This document shows, one piece after another, positions 8,986-17,106 of a DNA stretch of 64,000 bases (position 1 is the stretch's first letter; each line of letters opens with the position of its first letter). The position numbers were made by a program, and so were the translations under genes. Origin of the DNA: Mycobacteroides abscessus ATCC 19977 (GTDB lineage: Bacteria > Actinomycetota > Actinomycetes > Mycobacteriales > Mycobacteriaceae); assembly GCF_000069185.1 (NCBI RefSeq), contig NC_010397.1:434001-498000 (forward strand). The letters run 5' to 3'. Below the pieces are notes generated by a model. The model was given only the letters and a program-made list of their open reading frames with translations, had not been told where the DNA came from and searched no databases.

Positions 8986-9003
8986 GCAGGCAGGATCGGG
9001 CTC
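8960..9003. terminator. Perfect 15-bp hairpin between XRE-ImmA gene and tnpA
   Basis: GAGCCCGATCCTGCC at 8960-8974 pairs with GGCAGGATCGGGCTC at 8989-9003 around a 14-base loop. There is no T-run, so it may act as a weak terminator, as a block to tnpA translation (its GTG is 4 bases after the stem), or as a protein-binding site. Confidence 0.6.
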
Positions 9004-9007
9004 GGCG

Positions 9008-10213
9008 GTGGCACGCACTCAACGGATCACCCTGACCGGCCGCGCGCACACCTACACCGTCCTGGGACAAGACCACCTGCCGATCGCGCCGGTGACCGAG
9101 TACCTGCAGTTCCTGCGCGATGATCAAGCATCCCCGAACACCTTGCGTGCCTACGCCGCAGGCTTAGCGGCGTGGTGGAATCTGCTGGAAGAGACCAACA
9201 CCGGGTGGACCGACGTTACGACCGCACTGTTCGGAGAATTCCTCACTTATCTACGTACCGGGGACCTGCCGGGCACCAGCCGCATCGGGCCACCAGCGGT
9301 GTGGCTATCGGCAGCCTCAGTGCAGCAGCGGGCCGCGGCGGTGCTTTCGTTCTACCGCTACCACGCGCATGCGCACAATCTGGACGCTCCGTATCAACGC
9401 CTGTACGGCACCTTGGGTAAGCCGGGACGCGCGCGATATATCCCGCTGCTGGCCGGGGTGGGACGCCCCGTGCGCAAACCACGGCCGATCTACCGGGTAC
9501 GAGGCGGAAACACCAGCCGCACACCGGTGCTGCTACCAGAGCAGGTACGCACAATTTTGGACTTGTGTGCTGTGCAGGACCGCAGTGGGCAATGGAGCGG
9601 GTCACCGGCGGCGCTGCGCGATCGGCTGCTGTTCGCGCTGCTGGCCGAGACCGGGATGCGAATGGGTGAGGCATTGACATTGCGGCACCACGACGTACAT
9701 ATCGGTGCCGGCGGCACCCCCTGGGTGGAAGTCGTTCCCCGTCAAGACCATCCGGCCGGGGTGCGGGTCAAAGGCGGACACCGCCGTATCTACGTGGGTG
9801 ATGATCTGGAAGCGCTGTATTCGGCGTACGTGTGGCATCTGGTCGACACCGGCGCCCATGAGCACGTGCCGGACCTTGATACGCACTTCGTGTTCGTCAA
9901 CCTCGCCGGCGGCCAACTGTACGCGCCGACACGCCCCGAGACCGTGTACGCCAAGGTCCGCAGCATCAGCCACAACGCCAAAGGCGCCGTGCCGAAGGAC
10001 TGGTCTCCGCACTGGATGCGCCACACCCATGCCACCGCGCTGCTGTTATCAGGTGTGCCACCGCACGTGGTGATGCGCCGGCTCGGGCACCAAGACATCC
10101 AAACCACCTTGTCCACCTACGGCTGGGTGACCGAGGACGCCGAAATGCGCAGCGTGGCCGAATGGAGAAACTTCGTCGCCGGATGGAAGGGCCTGCACGA
10201 TGACCCCCACTAA
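9008..10213 (+). CDS. tnpA: TnpA-type tyrosine recombinase (Tn554 family)
   Basis: A 401-residue tyrosine recombinase from GTG 9008; an in-frame upstream extension overlaps the hairpin and the ImmA gene and is less likely. The catalytic residues are visible: Arg I in GMRMGEAL (~217), HxxR as HWMRHTHAT (~334), the second His region LGHQD and the tyrosine in TLSTYGW (~370). A SAM-like N-terminal domain covers about 25-115 (YLQFLRDDQASPNTLRAYAAGL). It overlaps tnpB by 14 bp. With tnpB and tnpC it forms the three-gene Tn554-type transposition set and is the best candidate for moving the element. Confidence 0.88.
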   Translation: MARTQRITLTGRAHTYTVLGQDHLPIAPVTEYLQFLRDDQASPNTLRAYAAGLAAWWNLLEETNTGWTDVTTALFGEFLTYLRTGDLPGTSRIGPPAVWLSAASVQQRAAAVLSFYRYHAHAHNLDAPYQRLYGTLGKPGRARYIPLLAGVGRPVRKPRPIYRVRGGNTSRTPVLLPEQVRTILDLCAVQDRSGQWSGSPAALRDRLLFALLAETGMRMGEALTLRHHDVHIGAGGTPWVEVVPRQDHPAGVRVKGGHRRIYVGDDLEALYSAYVWHLVDTGAHEHVPDLDTHFVFVNLAGGQLYAPTRPETVYAKVRSISHNAKGAVPKDWSPHWMRHTHATALLLSGVPPHVVMRRLGHQDIQTTLSTYGWVTEDAEMRSVAEWRNFVAGWKGLHDDPH

Positions 10214-12431
10214 CCCTCCAGAAGACCTCACACCGAAATCGGCGGGACCAGATACATCCTGGGCTCACCAATGGGCACAAGTGCCCCCGCGATGGCGCAC
10301 GCCGATCTACCGGATCGATACAGCGCCAGCCTCTGAAGTCTTCACACTCAACAACTACTACCGCACCCGCAGCAACGGGCAGGGCTATGACTTCACCCCG
10401 GCAGGCCCGCCCAGATTCGCCGACGAGCTGGCCTGGTGGGTGTACATCTGTTGGCGAGAAGGGTTGTGCCGCATCGATCCCGGAGATCTCAAATGGTTCC
10501 TGCGGGCCCTGCCGGCAGTCATCGAGGACTACCAGCGCCGACATGGCCGCCCCCCGCACAGCTTGCTCGATTTGACCGCCTCCGAGATCATGCGACACGC
10601 CGTCGTGTCGTTTGAGCGCCGCAACGGCCGTCTACCCACCGCCGGCTACCGCCGCAACCTGGGCTACACGATCGACAAATTGTTCGTGCTACTGGCCGTG
10701 CGCTGCAGCGAGGCACCCTGGTGGTCCCGTGATCTGTGGGACCTGCGTATCGACCCGCGTATCCCGCAACGCGAACATGAACCACGCCACGAACAAGCAC
10801 TCAAACTCGCCGGAATAGAACCTGATTGGCTGCGGGAAGGGGTGCGCTTTTGGATGCGTACCGCCTTGACACATCAACTGTTCACCTGGACAACGGTCAT
10901 CAGCCGCAGCGGCAACCTGGGCCGGCAACTGGGCACCTTCTGTGTCGCACGCGGCCACCTGCACGATCCGCTGATCAGCACCGACCCCGACACGCTGCGC
11001 GATGTGTTTCTCGATTTCCTGGACCACCTGCGCAGCCCGCAAGCCTCAGCCAACAAACGCGGATTGACCGACTACATGGTCGCCGAGATCCAATACGAGG
11101 TGCAGTCCTTCTACACCTTCATGTACGACCATGCCGCCGAAGCTGCCGCCGCAACCTCAAACATGCGCTGGAAAGACATCACCGTCGGGCACACCCGCCT
11201 ATGGGCTCCGGCCTACCAACCCCGTAGAGCCAAGAAATACCGCGAACTAACGTGGTACAGCACCGCCGATCTGCAACGGATGCTCACCTATTTGGATGTG
11301 CTGGCCGCACGCACCAGCCAGAGGATCATTCTCAATCAGCCCGACGGCACCATCACCGTAGCGCCAGGTCTGGGCGATCCGCAGGCGGCGCGAATATGGC
11401 TGCTGCAAGCCATGACCGGGCGCCGGGCCTCGGAAATCTTGATGCTTGATCATGATCCGCTCTCAGCCATTCCCGGAGTGGATCGGCCACCGGATTCTGA
11501 CAACGAGACATTCGTGGCCCGGCTGCGTTACCAGCAGACCAAAGTCGAGGGCGTCGACCCCACGATCTTGGTCGAACAGCCCGTGGTCGACATCATCACC
11601 GAACAGCAGCGCTGGCTCGCCGAACACCACCCGGACATACGTCCCAAGTACCTGTTCGTCGGAATGCTGCATCAGCATCAAGGCCAACGGCCCCGCGCCT
11701 ACAGTTCCTATCTAAACGCGCTGCGCAGACTCGATGCCATCCACGCGTTGACCGACTCAGCCGGACACAAGCTGCGGTTCACCCAAACCCACCGGCTCCG
11801 GCACACCCGTGCCACCGAACTACTCAACGACGGAGTGCCCTTTCACGTCGTGCAGCGCTACATGGGGCACAAGAGCCCCGAGATGACCGCCCGCTATGCC
11901 GCCACCCTTGCCGCGACCGCCGAAGCAGAATTCCTCAAACACAAGAAGATCGGTGCCCACGGCGCCGACATAGCGATCAGCCCCAATGACATCTACGACA
12001 TGACCCAACTCGGCAAGCGTACCGACCGAATTTTGCCGAACGGGGTGTGCCTGCTGCCGCCGCTAAAATCATGCGACAAGGGCAACGCCTGTTTGTCCTG
12101 CGGGCATTTCGCCACCGACCGTACGCATCTTGAGGAACTTGTCGCTCAGCGTGCCGCAACCCACACACTGCTGGAGCAACGCCGGGCGCAGGTACTTGCC
12201 CGAACCGGACGTGAGCTGACCGATGAGAACGTTTGGGTTGCCGAACGACTCCGCGAAATCACGTCCCTGAATGCGATTATCGGCCGCCTGAGCTCAAAGG
12301 AACTAGGTGAGGCCCAGGCCGTTGGCGGGCCAGCCACTGCCGAGCGGATACCGCTGTTGCCCATAGTCACTCGCGGGTCCCATCAGTCAGCACTCGACAA
12401 AGCCCGCCGACCGGACCACCCGACCGGATGA
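10200..12431 (+). CDS. tnpB: TnpB-type large tyrosine recombinase (Tn554 family)
   Basis: A 743-residue tyrosine recombinase. The catalytic core is in the second half: Arg I in MTGRRASEIL (~405), HRLRHTRATELL (~530) and YMGHKSPEMTARYA with the tyrosine near 563. After the catalytic domain comes a cysteine cluster (CLLPPLKSCDKGNACLSCGHF, split here as C-x8-C-x5-C-x2-C, about 620-640) and a coiled tail, both typical of Tn554 TnpB. It overlaps its neighbours on both sides (14 bp with tnpA, ATGA with tnpC). In Tn554 TnpA and TnpB are both required for transposition. Confidence 0.88.
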   Translation: MTPTNPPEDLTPKSAGPDTSWAHQWAQVPPRWRTPIYRIDTAPASEVFTLNNYYRTRSNGQGYDFTPAGPPRFADELAWWVYICWREGLCRIDPGDLKWFLRALPAVIEDYQRRHGRPPHSLLDLTASEIMRHAVVSFERRNGRLPTAGYRRNLGYTIDKLFVLLAVRCSEAPWWSRDLWDLRIDPRIPQREHEPRHEQALKLAGIEPDWLREGVRFWMRTALTHQLFTWTTVISRSGNLGRQLGTFCVARGHLHDPLISTDPDTLRDVFLDFLDHLRSPQASANKRGLTDYMVAEIQYEVQSFYTFMYDHAAEAAAATSNMRWKDITVGHTRLWAPAYQPRRAKKYRELTWYSTADLQRMLTYLDVLAARTSQRIILNQPDGTITVAPGLGDPQAARIWLLQAMTGRRASEILMLDHDPLSAIPGVDRPPDSDNETFVARLRYQQTKVEGVDPTILVEQPVVDIITEQQRWLAEHHPDIRPKYLFVGMLHQHQGQRPRAYSSYLNALRRLDAIHALTDSAGHKLRFTQTHRLRHTRATELLNDGVPFHVVQRYMGHKSPEMTARYAATLAATAEAEFLKHKKIGAHGADIAISPNDIYDMTQLGKRTDRILPNGVCLLPPLKSCDKGNACLSCGHFATDRTHLEELVAQRAATHTLLEQRRAQVLARTGRELTDENVWVAERLREITSLNAIIGRLSSKELGEAQAVGGPATAERIPLLPIVTRGSHQSALDKARRPDHPTG

Positions 12432-12895
12432 GCACACCGCGTTCCACCGAAGGCCTGCGACGGCACACCACTCAACTACGGGCCAGCACCGCCCGAAAGA
12501 TCAAACAAGCGATCCGGGAGATGAAGAAGAAGGGGTTGCCTATAAACCCCAACAGCGTGTCCCGCTACTCGGGGGTGTCCCGCAAAACCATCTACAACCA
12601 CACCGACCTGCTCACCCAAATCCGTGCCGCCGCAAATAAACCCGTCATCCGGCCAGCCGATCAAGGCGAGGGTCCGCCCACAACTGAATCGGGGATAATC
12701 GCGGCGCTGCGCAATCAGATCACGGCCCTCAAGACCGGCCATCGGGCCGACATCGCTGAACTGAAAGCAACCATCAAAGGGCTCAACGAGGACCTGGCTG
12801 CAGCTCACGGTGAGATCTACACGCTCGCAGAGCAGCTCCGCCATCGTGGCAAGTCCTCCATTGACAAAGGTTCAGGTACGGCATCGCCGGGGTAG
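12428..12895 (+). CDS. tnpC: TnpC-like accessory protein (DUF6262 type)
   Basis: A 155-residue protein with an HTH-like front half (GLPINPNSVSRYSGVSRKTIYNH, about 37-60) and a coiled-coil back half (ITALKTGHRADIAELKATIK and LNEDLAAAHGEIYTLAEQL). Size, domain order and the ATGA overlap with tnpB match TnpC of Tn554, which affects the orientation and frequency of insertion. The last codons (GTASPG) lie in a 41-bp sequence that occurs again at 16854. Confidence 0.82.
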   Translation: MSTPRSTEGLRRHTTQLRASTARKIKQAIREMKKKGLPINPNSVSRYSGVSRKTIYNHTDLLTQIRAAANKPVIRPADQGEGPPTTESGIIAALRNQITALKTGHRADIAELKATIKGLNEDLAAAHGEIYTLAEQLRHRGKSSIDKGSGTASPG

Positions 12896-12915
12896 TCGTC
12901 GAATGTGGGTGCTCA
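12875..12915. repeat. Direct repeat copy 1 (41 bp)
   Basis: GGTACGGCATCGCCGGGGT and the following 22 bases recur at 16854-16893 in the same orientation with one substitution and one single-base gap. This copy overlaps the tnpC stop codon. The two copies bracket the TcmP/Gp37-like/AbrB cassette, the mddA remnant and one hypothetical gene. Confidence 0.85.
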
Positions 12916-13129
12916 GCCCTGGTGCCAAAAGTCCGCCGCACAGGTGTGGCCTGGCTTTCGGATTCGCGGTGCTGTGTTCGAGCAGGAGCGGGTTGACATC
13001 GGGGCTCGCAGTCGTGTGCGCGCCGAAAAACTGTATGTCACGCGCACCCGCACAATCCGGGAGTCTTTTGGTGTAGCGGCGTAACATTGCTGGTCAAATC
13101 GAATACCGGCACCACCGAATCGGAGGGTA

Positions 13130-14278
13130 GTGGTGGCCAAAGGCACATCAGCGGGGCTTCTTGATGAAGCGCGGTCTCAGTCAGTCTTCAAGCATGCGAT
13201 TCTGCAAAGCTATCTTCCGCGCTTCGCTGCGATGACCGGTAAGTGGGCGCAAGGCAATCGTGTGGTGCTGCTCGATGGTTTCGCCGGGCGTGGCCGGTAT
13301 CCAGATGGAAAGCCAGCATCAGGCGAGCAGATGTTACTGGCTGCCCGCAAGATTCAGCGGACCACACACGTGGAAGTGATGCTCGTCGAGCGCGAGCACA
13401 AAGACTTTCTCACCCTCTCCGACGTCGCCGCCGAATACAGCCGTCTGGGCATCACCGCCGAGGCGTTCCACGGCGAAGTCGAGAACTACCTCGATGAGGT
13501 CGTTCATCGAGCTACCGGGGTACCCCTGTTCCTTTTCCTGGATCCGTGCGGCGCTAACGTGCAATATGAAGCGATCACCAAGACCCTCAGTCAGGATCGC
13601 AGGCTTCGGCGGCCCGCGACCGAGGCACTGATGAACATCAGCGCGGATCTGATCCGCCGCGCCGCTGGATGTGTCTCCAAAGGGCAGTTACACAACGGCT
13701 CGATCACCAAACTCGACAACATGTGCGGTGGGCGGTGGTGGCAGCCGATCGCCTTGGCGGCTTACGAACAGAACCCGAAAAGAACATGGGAAGCAGCCGC
13801 CGACGCGGTGGTAAACCAACATGCGCAGCGACTTGCCGAACAGTCCGGTATGCGCCCCGTCGTGGTACCGGTGCGCCGCAAGATTCATCACCAGCCCGTC
13901 TACTACTTGGTCTTTCTAACCCGCGCGCCGCACGGCCGGTGGATCTTCGGTGATGCACTAGCACATGCTCGTCAACAGTGGCTTCGGGTACTTGGGCCCG
14001 ACGACGAAGAAGCCGAAGGGATGCTGTTCAACTTCGTTGAGGATCAGATCGAATCGGAGAGTCAGCGTGCATATGCACAGCTCAAGGAGAACATCACCGC
14101 ACTGGCAGACAGGGGCAGAGCCAAGTTGGTTGATCATCCCGAAGCGGTCTTCGGTTCAGCGTTTGGCCTAGCCCAAGAAAAACAGGTCCGTCAGGCTGTG
14201 CGGGAACTGAACAAAGCCAACGAGGTCCAGCTAGACGATACTGCCCCACAACCCAGAGACTGGATTATTTGGCGCTAG
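13130..14278 (+). CDS. tcmP: Three-Cys-motif partner protein TcmP
   Basis: A 382-residue protein resembling TcmP. It begins with the family pattern SVFKHAILQSYLPRFA, then VVLLDGFAGRGRY (about 45-57) and LFLFLDPCGA (about 135-144), and ends in a helical region. The DGFAGRG and DPxG motifs recall methyltransferase-like folds, but activity is not known. GGAGG precedes the second of two adjacent GTG codons (13130, 13133), so 13133 may be the true start. It converges on and overlaps by 14 bp the gene for its usual partner, the three-Cys protein, in an unusual tail-to-tail arrangement. Confidence 0.8.
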   Translation: MVAKGTSAGLLDEARSQSVFKHAILQSYLPRFAAMTGKWAQGNRVVLLDGFAGRGRYPDGKPASGEQMLLAARKIQRTTHVEVMLVEREHKDFLTLSDVAAEYSRLGITAEAFHGEVENYLDEVVHRATGVPLFLFLDPCGANVQYEAITKTLSQDRRLRRPATEALMNISADLIRRAAGCVSKGQLHNGSITKLDNMCGGRWWQPIALAAYEQNPKRTWEAAADAVVNQHAQRLAEQSGMRPVVVPVRRKIHHQPVYYLVFLTRAPHGRWIFGDALAHARQQWLRVLGPDDEEAEGMLFNFVEDQIESESQRAYAQLKENITALADRGRAKLVDHPEAVFGSAFGLAQEKQVRQAVRELNKANEVQLDDTAPQPRDWIIWR

Positions 14279-15038
14279 CGAGCTTCCCTGGAACCTTTCC
14301 ACCCGAAGGCATTTCGTCCCACCGACGCCCATCGAGTTCACGGCCCAAAGCTTTAGGCGTCCTGCCTCCCCACTGTTTGAAGAAGAACGGCACATCGGCC
14401 TGCACGCAAGCATCGCGGATCTCACGAGCCCACGCCAACTGCATCGGCCGATAGCGCGGGCCAGACTCGCCACCGGCAATTACCCACGAAATATCCTGTA
14501 AATCAATGCCTTTGAGTGTTCCTAAAAGCGGCTCGCAAGACAGGAACCGAACCGCAGCAGGTACAGATCGCAGATCGTCAACTCGCGATAGCGCATCGGA
14601 GTTCTCGACAGACACGCCCATCCATAGGTTTGGCGGCCAGTCCAGCTTGTCGGCGACCCGCCGCAGCCGTACCGACCGTTTCGTCAGAATCTGGTAAGTG
14701 TGCCGTGGCGTGTCGGCGATAACAGCGAAGACATCGCGCACGAATTCCACGGGCACCTTCGCATGGAACAGATCGGACATTGAATTCACGAACACCACCC
14801 GCGGGTTACGCCACCGATAAGGCTCATCGAGCGAATCAGGGTGAAGACTGAGCCCGAACCCGGGCCCAGAGGTCGCTGGGTGGCCATCTTGTTGATACTT
14901 CGGCGAGCCCATCGCTTTGAGCCGCGCCGCCAGCGCCAGCGCGTAACACGAGTCGCAGCCCGCCGAGACACGGTCACACCCCGTCGTGGGGTTCCATGTC
15001 ACCTCGGTCCACTCGATCGCCGAATTTTGTTTAGCCAT
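14265..15038 (-). CDS. Phage Gp37/Gp68-like three-Cys-motif protein (DUF5131 type)
   Basis: A 257-residue protein of the phage Gp37/Gp68 family. The three-cysteine motif is at the front: TTGCDRVSAGCDSCYA (C-x6-C-x2-C), followed by RVVFVNSMSDLFH, YQILTKRS, LWMGVSVEN and WVIAGGESG, all family landmarks. The arrangement recalls a radical-SAM-like iron-sulfur site, though the spacing differs from CxxxCxxC; function is unknown. The ATG at 15038 is preferred over an upstream in-frame start because family similarity begins there and it overlaps the abrB stop by 8 bp, showing translational coupling. Confidence 0.85.
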   Translation of the reverse strand: MAKQNSAIEWTEVTWNPTTGCDRVSAGCDSCYALALAARLKAMGSPKYQQDGHPATSGPGFGLSLHPDSLDEPYRWRNPRVVFVNSMSDLFHAKVPVEFVRDVFAVIADTPRHTYQILTKRSVRLRRVADKLDWPPNLWMGVSVENSDALSRVDDLRSVPAAVRFLSCEPLLGTLKGIDLQDISWVIAGGESGPRYRPMQLAWAREIRDACVQADVPFFFKQWGGRTPKALGRELDGRRWDEMPSGGKVPGKLASAK

Positions 15039-15261
15039 CGTGCTCGATCCTTTCGCGCTCGGCTGCCTCCTGGGCCCTGCCGAGGCGCTGCCATTCGGTG
15101 ACCCGCTCAACAGGCACGATCAACAAGGCGCCTTCCACGTGATCGTCAGCGAGTGCATACACCGAGTCGTCGGGCCGCAGACTAAGCCGCTCCATCAGCG
15201 CCTTCGGCAAGGCGATCTGCCGGTTGCCGCTGATCTTGATCGGACCGTGCGGTTCAGACAT
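15031..15261 (-). CDS. AbrB/MazE-type DNA-binding protein
   Basis: About 76 residues (ATG 15261; an in-frame GTG lies 6 bases upstream). The core ISGNRQIALPKALMERLSLRPDDSVYAL is a swapped-hairpin AbrB domain, as in SpoVT/MazE antitoxins. It precedes and overlaps the Gp37-like gene, so it probably represses its own operon. A cluster of TTGTA half-sites lies in its promoter at 15271-15297. No toxin of the usual kind is adjacent, so it is either a plain repressor or an antitoxin for the cassette. Confidence 0.8.
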   Translation of the reverse strand: MSEPHGPIKISGNRQIALPKALMERLSLRPDDSVYALADDHVEGALLIVPVERVTEWQRLGRAQEAAERERIEHDG

Positions 15262-15270
15262 TCTCACTCC

Positions 15271-15297
15271 AGTACAAGTATTTGTATTAATTGTACT
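15271..15297. promoter_or_regulatory. Operator with three TTGTA half-sites upstream of abrB
   Basis: AGTACAA at 15271 and TTGTACT at 15291 form a perfect 7-bp inverted repeat; an extra TTGTA at 15282 makes a second palindrome TACAA-gtat-TTGTA and a 9-bp direct repeat. It is the only AT-rich stretch nearby and the likely autoregulatory site of the AbrB protein. Confidence 0.65.
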
Positions 15298-15540
15298 CAG
15301 TAGTCACAAGGATTGACCAGGGCTTCTGCAGGGACGGGACCACGGTCGTGGTGCGAGCCGATCGCAGTATTTGCCGCAACATGGGGTCACTGAGCGCAAG
15401 CCCACAGCTTTTGCCGATTATGACTCGATTGCCAACCCCGCAACACATGCTCAGCGCCTGTCATCTGCCGGGTCGGGGAAATGCCCGTTGGACACCAACT
15501 CGGCACCGCCTGGAACCAACAGCGCTGAAAGGGGTACGTG

Positions 15541-15831
15541 ATGAGAGGAGTAGTGGCCATCGCTTACGCGGTGATCAGCTACGTGCTCTTTCTGGCATCG
15601 TTCCTTTATCTCATTGCATTCGTGGGGAACATGATGGTGCCGTGCACCATCGACAACGGCCTACCCGCACCGACTCTAGAAGCCCTTGTAGTCGACGGGG
15701 TCTTGCTGTCGTTGTTCCTTGCGGTCCATAGTGTGATGGCCAGAACCTGGTTTCAAGTGTTGGTGGACCCAGTTTGTGTCGCAGGCAATCGAACGCAGTA
15801 CCTATGTGCTGGCGTCGATATCGCCTCAGCC
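15541..15831 (+). pseudogene. Methanethiol S-methyltransferase (MddA-like) remnant
   Basis: The start is good (AAAGGGG then ATG) and the first 70 residues match the MddA/NnrU-type membrane methyltransferase front: YLIAFVGN, VPCTIDNG and LFLAVHSVMAR, with two hydrophobic segments. Near 15755-15761 one extra base shifts the frame: in the next frame the expected continuation WWTQFVSQAIERSTYVLAS is readable and ends at about 15831, after which homology stops. The gene is therefore both frameshifted and cut short to about a third of the normal length, lacking the catalytic C-terminal part. Confidence 0.7.
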
Positions 15832-15972
15832 AAAGCCCAAGAGCTGCGCCGTATAGCTAAAGAAGCCCAACAGTTTTCGGAACAGCAGGACCAAAGCTGC
15901 ACGAAGCCCTGGCCTCTATCGCGCATCACAGCCGTAGCGAGCTTCAATGGCGCCACGGACGAGAACTGCCCG

Positions 15973-16638
15973 TTAGGCCGTCTCCACCACCCAACGCACG
16001 TCTGCGTGCCCTGGTCCGCGCCCGATCTGAAAGGGCGTGACCACCGGATGACATTCGCGGCCCACGGTCACACCGACAACAACACGCGGATCCACATCGG
16101 CCACCATCAGCACGTATGCGGGGTCGTCCTCATCGTGGCGAATCATGTGGGCACGATTCCATGAGACCGAGGACACCGGCTTGACGCGATGCTCGATCTG
16201 CTGTGCGGCACGATCGGCGCGGAGCCTGCGCCACACCCGAATTGACTTTATTCCCAGCGAATTTGCCAGCCGCCCGAAAGCCTCGCTGTACAGGTGCATT
16301 CCGCGCAACAGCACCTCGGGGACATCCTCAATGCGCCAGCGGTGATCATGCCCCTGGTACGGAAATTCGGGAAATGCCTTCTGCACAGCCCCATCCCAGC
16401 TGTACATCCCGCCGCCCTCGTAGTGGGTCAAAAACACACCCTGCCGCTCGATGGCGTCATAGTCGGCCGCCACCAGCATGTCCGGAACGACCCTCCGAAA
16501 CCAGCGACCCAGATGCTCGGCAACCACCTCCGGTTCGTAAAACGAATGATCATAAGGATCATCGACGCCGCAGGCCGTCAGAACCTCAAAACGCAGCCTC
16601 GCCACAACCGGATCGGTTGGATGCCAGTCCTGGATCAA
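15973..16638 (-). CDS. Hypothetical protein
   Basis: A 221-residue soluble protein of no family I recognise. The front (WHPTDPVVARLRFEVLTACGVDDPYDHSFYEP) and the middle (QGVFLTHYEGGGMYSWDGAVQKAFPEF) look like real protein, with many aromatic and acidic residues, and the tail contains several short beta strands (YVLMVADVDPRVVVGVTVG). The start follows no clear ribosome site. The 3' end lies next to the broken mddA gene. Confidence 0.5.
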   Translation of the reverse strand: MIQDWHPTDPVVARLRFEVLTACGVDDPYDHSFYEPEVVAEHLGRWFRRVVPDMLVAADYDAIERQGVFLTHYEGGGMYSWDGAVQKAFPEFPYQGHDHRWRIEDVPEVLLRGMHLYSEAFGRLANSLGIKSIRVWRRLRADRAAQQIEHRVKPVSSVSWNRAHMIRHDEDDPAYVLMVADVDPRVVVGVTVGRECHPVVTPFQIGRGPGHADVRWVVETA

Positions 16639-17073
16639 GGACGCCCCTCTAATGCGTATTTGGGGACAGCTAACTCAGGTGCATACATGTCAATGTCTGG
16701 CCATCCTTTGTCCTTTTCGCTTTGCCTACCGAGACACCGCTGACATGGACCGACTTCGGCGACCGTGTCGCCGGGGTGCATTTTGTCGACCAAGATGAAG
16801 TGCGGACCAGCCATGCCGGCCCCGAGCACTGGAGTACCAGCATCGACCACGGCGGTACGGCATCGCCGGGGTGGTCGTCGAATGTGGTGCTCAACTCTCT
16901 CGGTCGATATTGGGAGCCCTGACCCAGATCCAGCGAACAAGCAAATCGGTGTGTGGTCGTATTCCCACCCTAGTCCGTCGCGCGGGCAGGACACCCGATC
17001 GATGGGATCGACAGTGACAGATGTTGTAGAGCTGTACTTGCCGTACCGGTGAGCAAGGAGCACACGACACTTG
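16639..17073. other. Intergenic region with repeat copy 2
   Basis: No gene that I can support. Open frames on both strands (16722-16922 plus; 16635-17078 minus) include partly protein-like pieces such as HFILVDKMHPGDTVAEV on the minus strand, suggesting a decayed gene. Copy 2 of the 41-bp repeat lies inside. Confidence 0.5.
16854..16893. repeat. Direct repeat copy 2 (40 bp)
   Basis: Near-identical to 12875-12915. It marks the right side of a segment of about 4 kb and comes just before the copper island, so it may be the scar of an earlier insertion or recombination. Confidence 0.85.
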
Positions 17074-17100
17074 AACATATACCCCCTAGGGGTATATGTT
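17074..17100. promoter_or_regulatory. RicR/CsoR-type copper operator in front of copB-like gene
   Basis: AACATATACCCC-CTA-GGGGTATATGTT, perfect 12-bp arms. TATGTT at its right end serves as a -10 box, and the GTG start codon follows after 6 bases, so a bound repressor would cover the promoter. Confidence 0.85.
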
Positions 17101-17106
17101 GGGTGG

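Noticed and set aside
16635..17078. 147-codon minus-strand frame running through the copper operator and repeat copy 2
   Set aside because: Some protein-like pieces, but the front half is disordered low-quality sequence and the frame begins inside the operator; at most a decayed gene.
17071..17106. TTG start of the copper ATPase upstream of the operator
   Set aside because: It would make the operator part of the coding region; GTG 17107 matches the leaderless spacing of the other copper promoters.
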